From contig OY781040.1 of NCBI GenBank assembly GCA_963676095.1, forward strand, positions 5,146,001 through 5,210,000: DNA of 64,000 nucleotides, read 5' to 3'. Below, piece after piece: positions 62,683-64,000 of the stretch. The position numbers and the translations under genes are program-made. The notes under the pieces were generated by a model. That model searched no databases, was not told the origin of the DNA, and saw nothing but the letters and a program-made list of their open reading frames with translations. This DNA comes from G963676095 sp963676095 (GTDB lineage: Bacteria; Bacteroidota; Bacteroidia; Bacteroidales; Prolixibacteraceae). How positions within the stretch are numbered: position 1 is the stretch's first letter; every line of letters starts with the position of its first letter.

Positions 62683-63627
62683 ATGACTCAATTCAGATTT
62701 CAGTGGGGGCATGACGGTCGTTACAATGATTTTTCGAGCTATTTCAGAAAGAAATTTAACGGAAGGGTGCAAAAAATCTCTGTCGATGCCGGTTTTACTT
62801 GTCCAAACCGCGATGGAGTGAAGTCGGTAAGCGGGTGCTCATACTGTAATAACCGTTCGTTTAATCCCGGTTATTGCCGCTCGCATAGAAGCATACGGGA
62901 CCAAATAAAGGAAGGTATTGGCTTTTTCTCAAAGAAGTATCCGGCCATGCAGTTTCTGGCTTATTTCCAGGCTTACTCGAATACATATGCGAAGATCGAT
63001 GTGATAAAGGATCGTTATGAAGAAGCCTTGTCGCAACCCGGGATAATAGGATTGGTTATAGGTACCCGGCCTGATTGCATTAGCGGGGAAATTTTGGATT
63101 ATCTTGAAGAATTGTCCAGGTCGTATTATATTATGGTCGAATTTGGGGTGGAATCGGTAAACGATGGAACATTAAAGCAGATTAACCGGGGACATACTTT
63201 TTGGGATTCTGTTAAAGCTTTTGAAGAAACTTCCCGAAGAAATATCCTTAACTGCGCACATCTGATCCTTGGGCTTCCGGGAGAGGGACCTGAAGATCTG
63301 CTGGAACAGGCGAGGGCAATTTCAAGGCTTCCGGTCAATAACCTGAAACTGCACCAGCTTCAGATTCACAAGGGGACTCGCATGGCTGTTGAGTATGCTT
63401 CTGATCCTGGCAAATTTAATTTATTCTCGGTCGAGGGTTACCTGGAACTTCTGGTTGGCTACCTGGAGCTTCTGAACCCGGAGATCGTTGTAGAACGATT
63501 TGTTAGCCAGGCTCCTTCCGATATGGTAATTGCCCCTAATTGGGGGCTGAAGAATTTCGAATTTACCGCTATGCTTCAAAAGAAGCTTGAATTGAAGAAT
63601 ACCTGGCAGGGAAGGCTTTTTAAATAA
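62683..63627 (+). CDS. YhcC family radical SAM protein
   Basis: TIGR01212-type radical SAM protein. Start set at 62683 (MTQFRFQWGHDGRYNDFS), matching the family N-terminus and the promoter position; the 18 extra upstream residues look random. The cluster cysteines are Cys40, Cys52 and Cys55 in FTCPNRD and GCSYCNN, a C-x11-C-x2-C spacing characteristic of this group rather than the usual C-x3-C-x2-C. Further motifs: FQAYSNTYAKIDVIKDRYEEAL, IGTRPDCISGEILDYL, EFGVESVNDGTLKQINRGHTF, HLILGLPGEGPEDLL. About 314 residues. Reaction unassigned. Confidence 0.92.
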   Translation: MTQFRFQWGHDGRYNDFSSYFRKKFNGRVQKISVDAGFTCPNRDGVKSVSGCSYCNNRSFNPGYCRSHRSIRDQIKEGIGFFSKKYPAMQFLAYFQAYSNTYAKIDVIKDRYEEALSQPGIIGLVIGTRPDCISGEILDYLEELSRSYYIMVEFGVESVNDGTLKQINRGHTFWDSVKAFEETSRRNILNCAHLILGLPGEGPEDLLEQARAISRLPVNNLKLHQLQIHKGTRMAVEYASDPGKFNLFSVEGYLELLVGYLELLNPEIVVERFVSQAPSDMVIAPNWGLKNFEFTAMLQKKLELKNTWQGRLFK

Positions 63628-63673
63628 TCAGACAATTAAGCTGAATTAGTGTCTCTAACTGGTTCTCTTTTCC

Positions 63674-63681
63674 TATCTTTG
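63674..63681 (+). promoter_or_regulatory. Bacteroidota -7 promoter box for rnpB
   Basis: TATCTTTG matches TAnnTTTG and would start RNA at about 63688, just where the RNase P RNA begins. This is the best-supported of the boxes listed because the RNA start is expected there. Confidence 0.6.
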
Positions 63682-63687
63682 CAGCGC

Positions 63688-64000
63688 AGACCGCTCTATC
63701 GCTCCTTCATTATGAAGGGGAGGAAAGTCCGGGCAACGCAGGGCGCCATGCTTCCTAACGGGAAGGCGGACGAAAGTCCGTGCCAGGGTAACAGAAAAAA
63801 ACCGTCCGGTTTTGCCGGATAAGGGTGAAAAGGTGAGGTAAGAGCTTACCGGTTCCGGGAGTGATTCCGGAAGCCGTACCCGACATGGGTTGCAAAGCCA
63901 AATATATCACGACCTGCTTAATGCAAACAAGGTTGCCCGCCTTGTTCCCGTTTTCGGGAAGTCGTGAGGGGTAGGCTGCTGGATCGTAACAGCAATGTTG
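63688..64000 (+). ncRNA. rnpB: RNase P RNA (class A), 3' end cut by the window
   Basis: Catalytic RNA that trims tRNA 5' leaders with RnpA. The conserved 5' core GAGGAAAGTCCGGGC is at about 63720-63734, followed by GACGAAAGTCCGTGCC and ACAGAAA (P4 region and CR II-III). GGGTAAGGCTGCTGG-type sequence before the window end matches the CR V side (GTAGGCTGCTGGATCG). A long P12-type arm with GTTCCCGTTTTCGGGAAGTC is visible near 63940-63963. The last tens of bases, including the 3' strand of P4 (AGANG...), lie outside the window. The 5' end is estimated from the promoter box. Confidence 0.93.

Noticed and set aside
1..64000. CRISPR arrays, prophage, tRNA genes, replication origin
   Set aside because: I found no regularly spaced repeats, phage structural genes, cloverleaf sequences or DnaA-box clusters in the window. 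gyrB here is not accompanied by dnaA or dnaN.

Overview
The window is chromosomal DNA of a Bacteroidota bacterium. The evidence is a SusC/SusD pair with its own FecI-type sigma and FecR-type anti-sigma factor, Bacteroidota-type -7 boxes (TAnnTTTG) in front of several genes, a DUF3276/PUR protein, DUF4301, a ComA-like protein, and an RNase P RNA driven by the same promoter type. The gene set (rhamnogalacturonan degradation, galacturonate catabolism, a flavodiiron protein, sulfonate-type metabolism) suggests an anaerobic or microaerobic polysaccharide degrader of class Bacteroidia, perhaps Marinilabiliales. That placement is inference.

Layout. 1-2.7 kb: 3' part of an AGCS sodium/amino-acid symporter, then a GH20 hexosaminidase lipoprotein. 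2.9-18.5 kb: a polysaccharide utilization locus reading rightwards: ECF sigma, FecR anti-sigma, SusC with an STN signalling domain, SusD, GH105, GH42, GH78, GH105. The enzyme set fits rhamnogalacturonan-I and its galactan side chains. 18.6-22.8 kb: a GC-richer IS21-like element carrying four genes (zinc-finger protein, ParB-like protein, IstA, IstB). It abuts the 3' remnant of a disrupted gene. 22.8-36.6 kb: housekeeping and envelope genes: LOG-family phosphoribohydrolase, gyrB, an outer-membrane barrel plus a 1021-residue TPR protein, ftsE, a tiny lipoprotein, murB, mltG and a flavodiiron protein. 36.7-41.5 kb: uxaA and uxaB (galacturonate catabolism) with a pair of LacI-like operator sites upstream, a P-loop kinase-like protein and an SGNH esterase. 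41.5-51.2 kb: transketolase, serA, a DUF2179 membrane protein, prfC, ffh, folD, DUF3276. 51.2-57.8 kb: a tetrapyrrole cluster in the order hemA-hemC-hemD-hemB-hemL-hemE. 58.4-62.5 kb: a nested palindrome, a ComA-like synthase, a TPR protein and DUF4301. 62.6-64 kb: a YhcC-type radical SAM protein and rnpB, which is cut by the window end.

How the genes connect. The locus probably senses its glycan through the STN domain of SusC, FecR and the ECF sigma. SusC/D import oligosaccharides. GH42, GH78 and the two GH105 enzymes remove galactose, rhamnose and unsaturated galacturonate. UxaB and UxaA, encoded about 20 kb away, take galacturonate-derived tagaturonate to 2-keto-3-deoxygluconate.

The most unusual region is the IS21-like element. 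It adds a ParB-like and a four-cysteine zinc-finger protein to the usual istA/istB pair. A DNA repeat occurs several times upstream of the operon, and two copies lie, in frame, inside the zinc-finger coding sequence.
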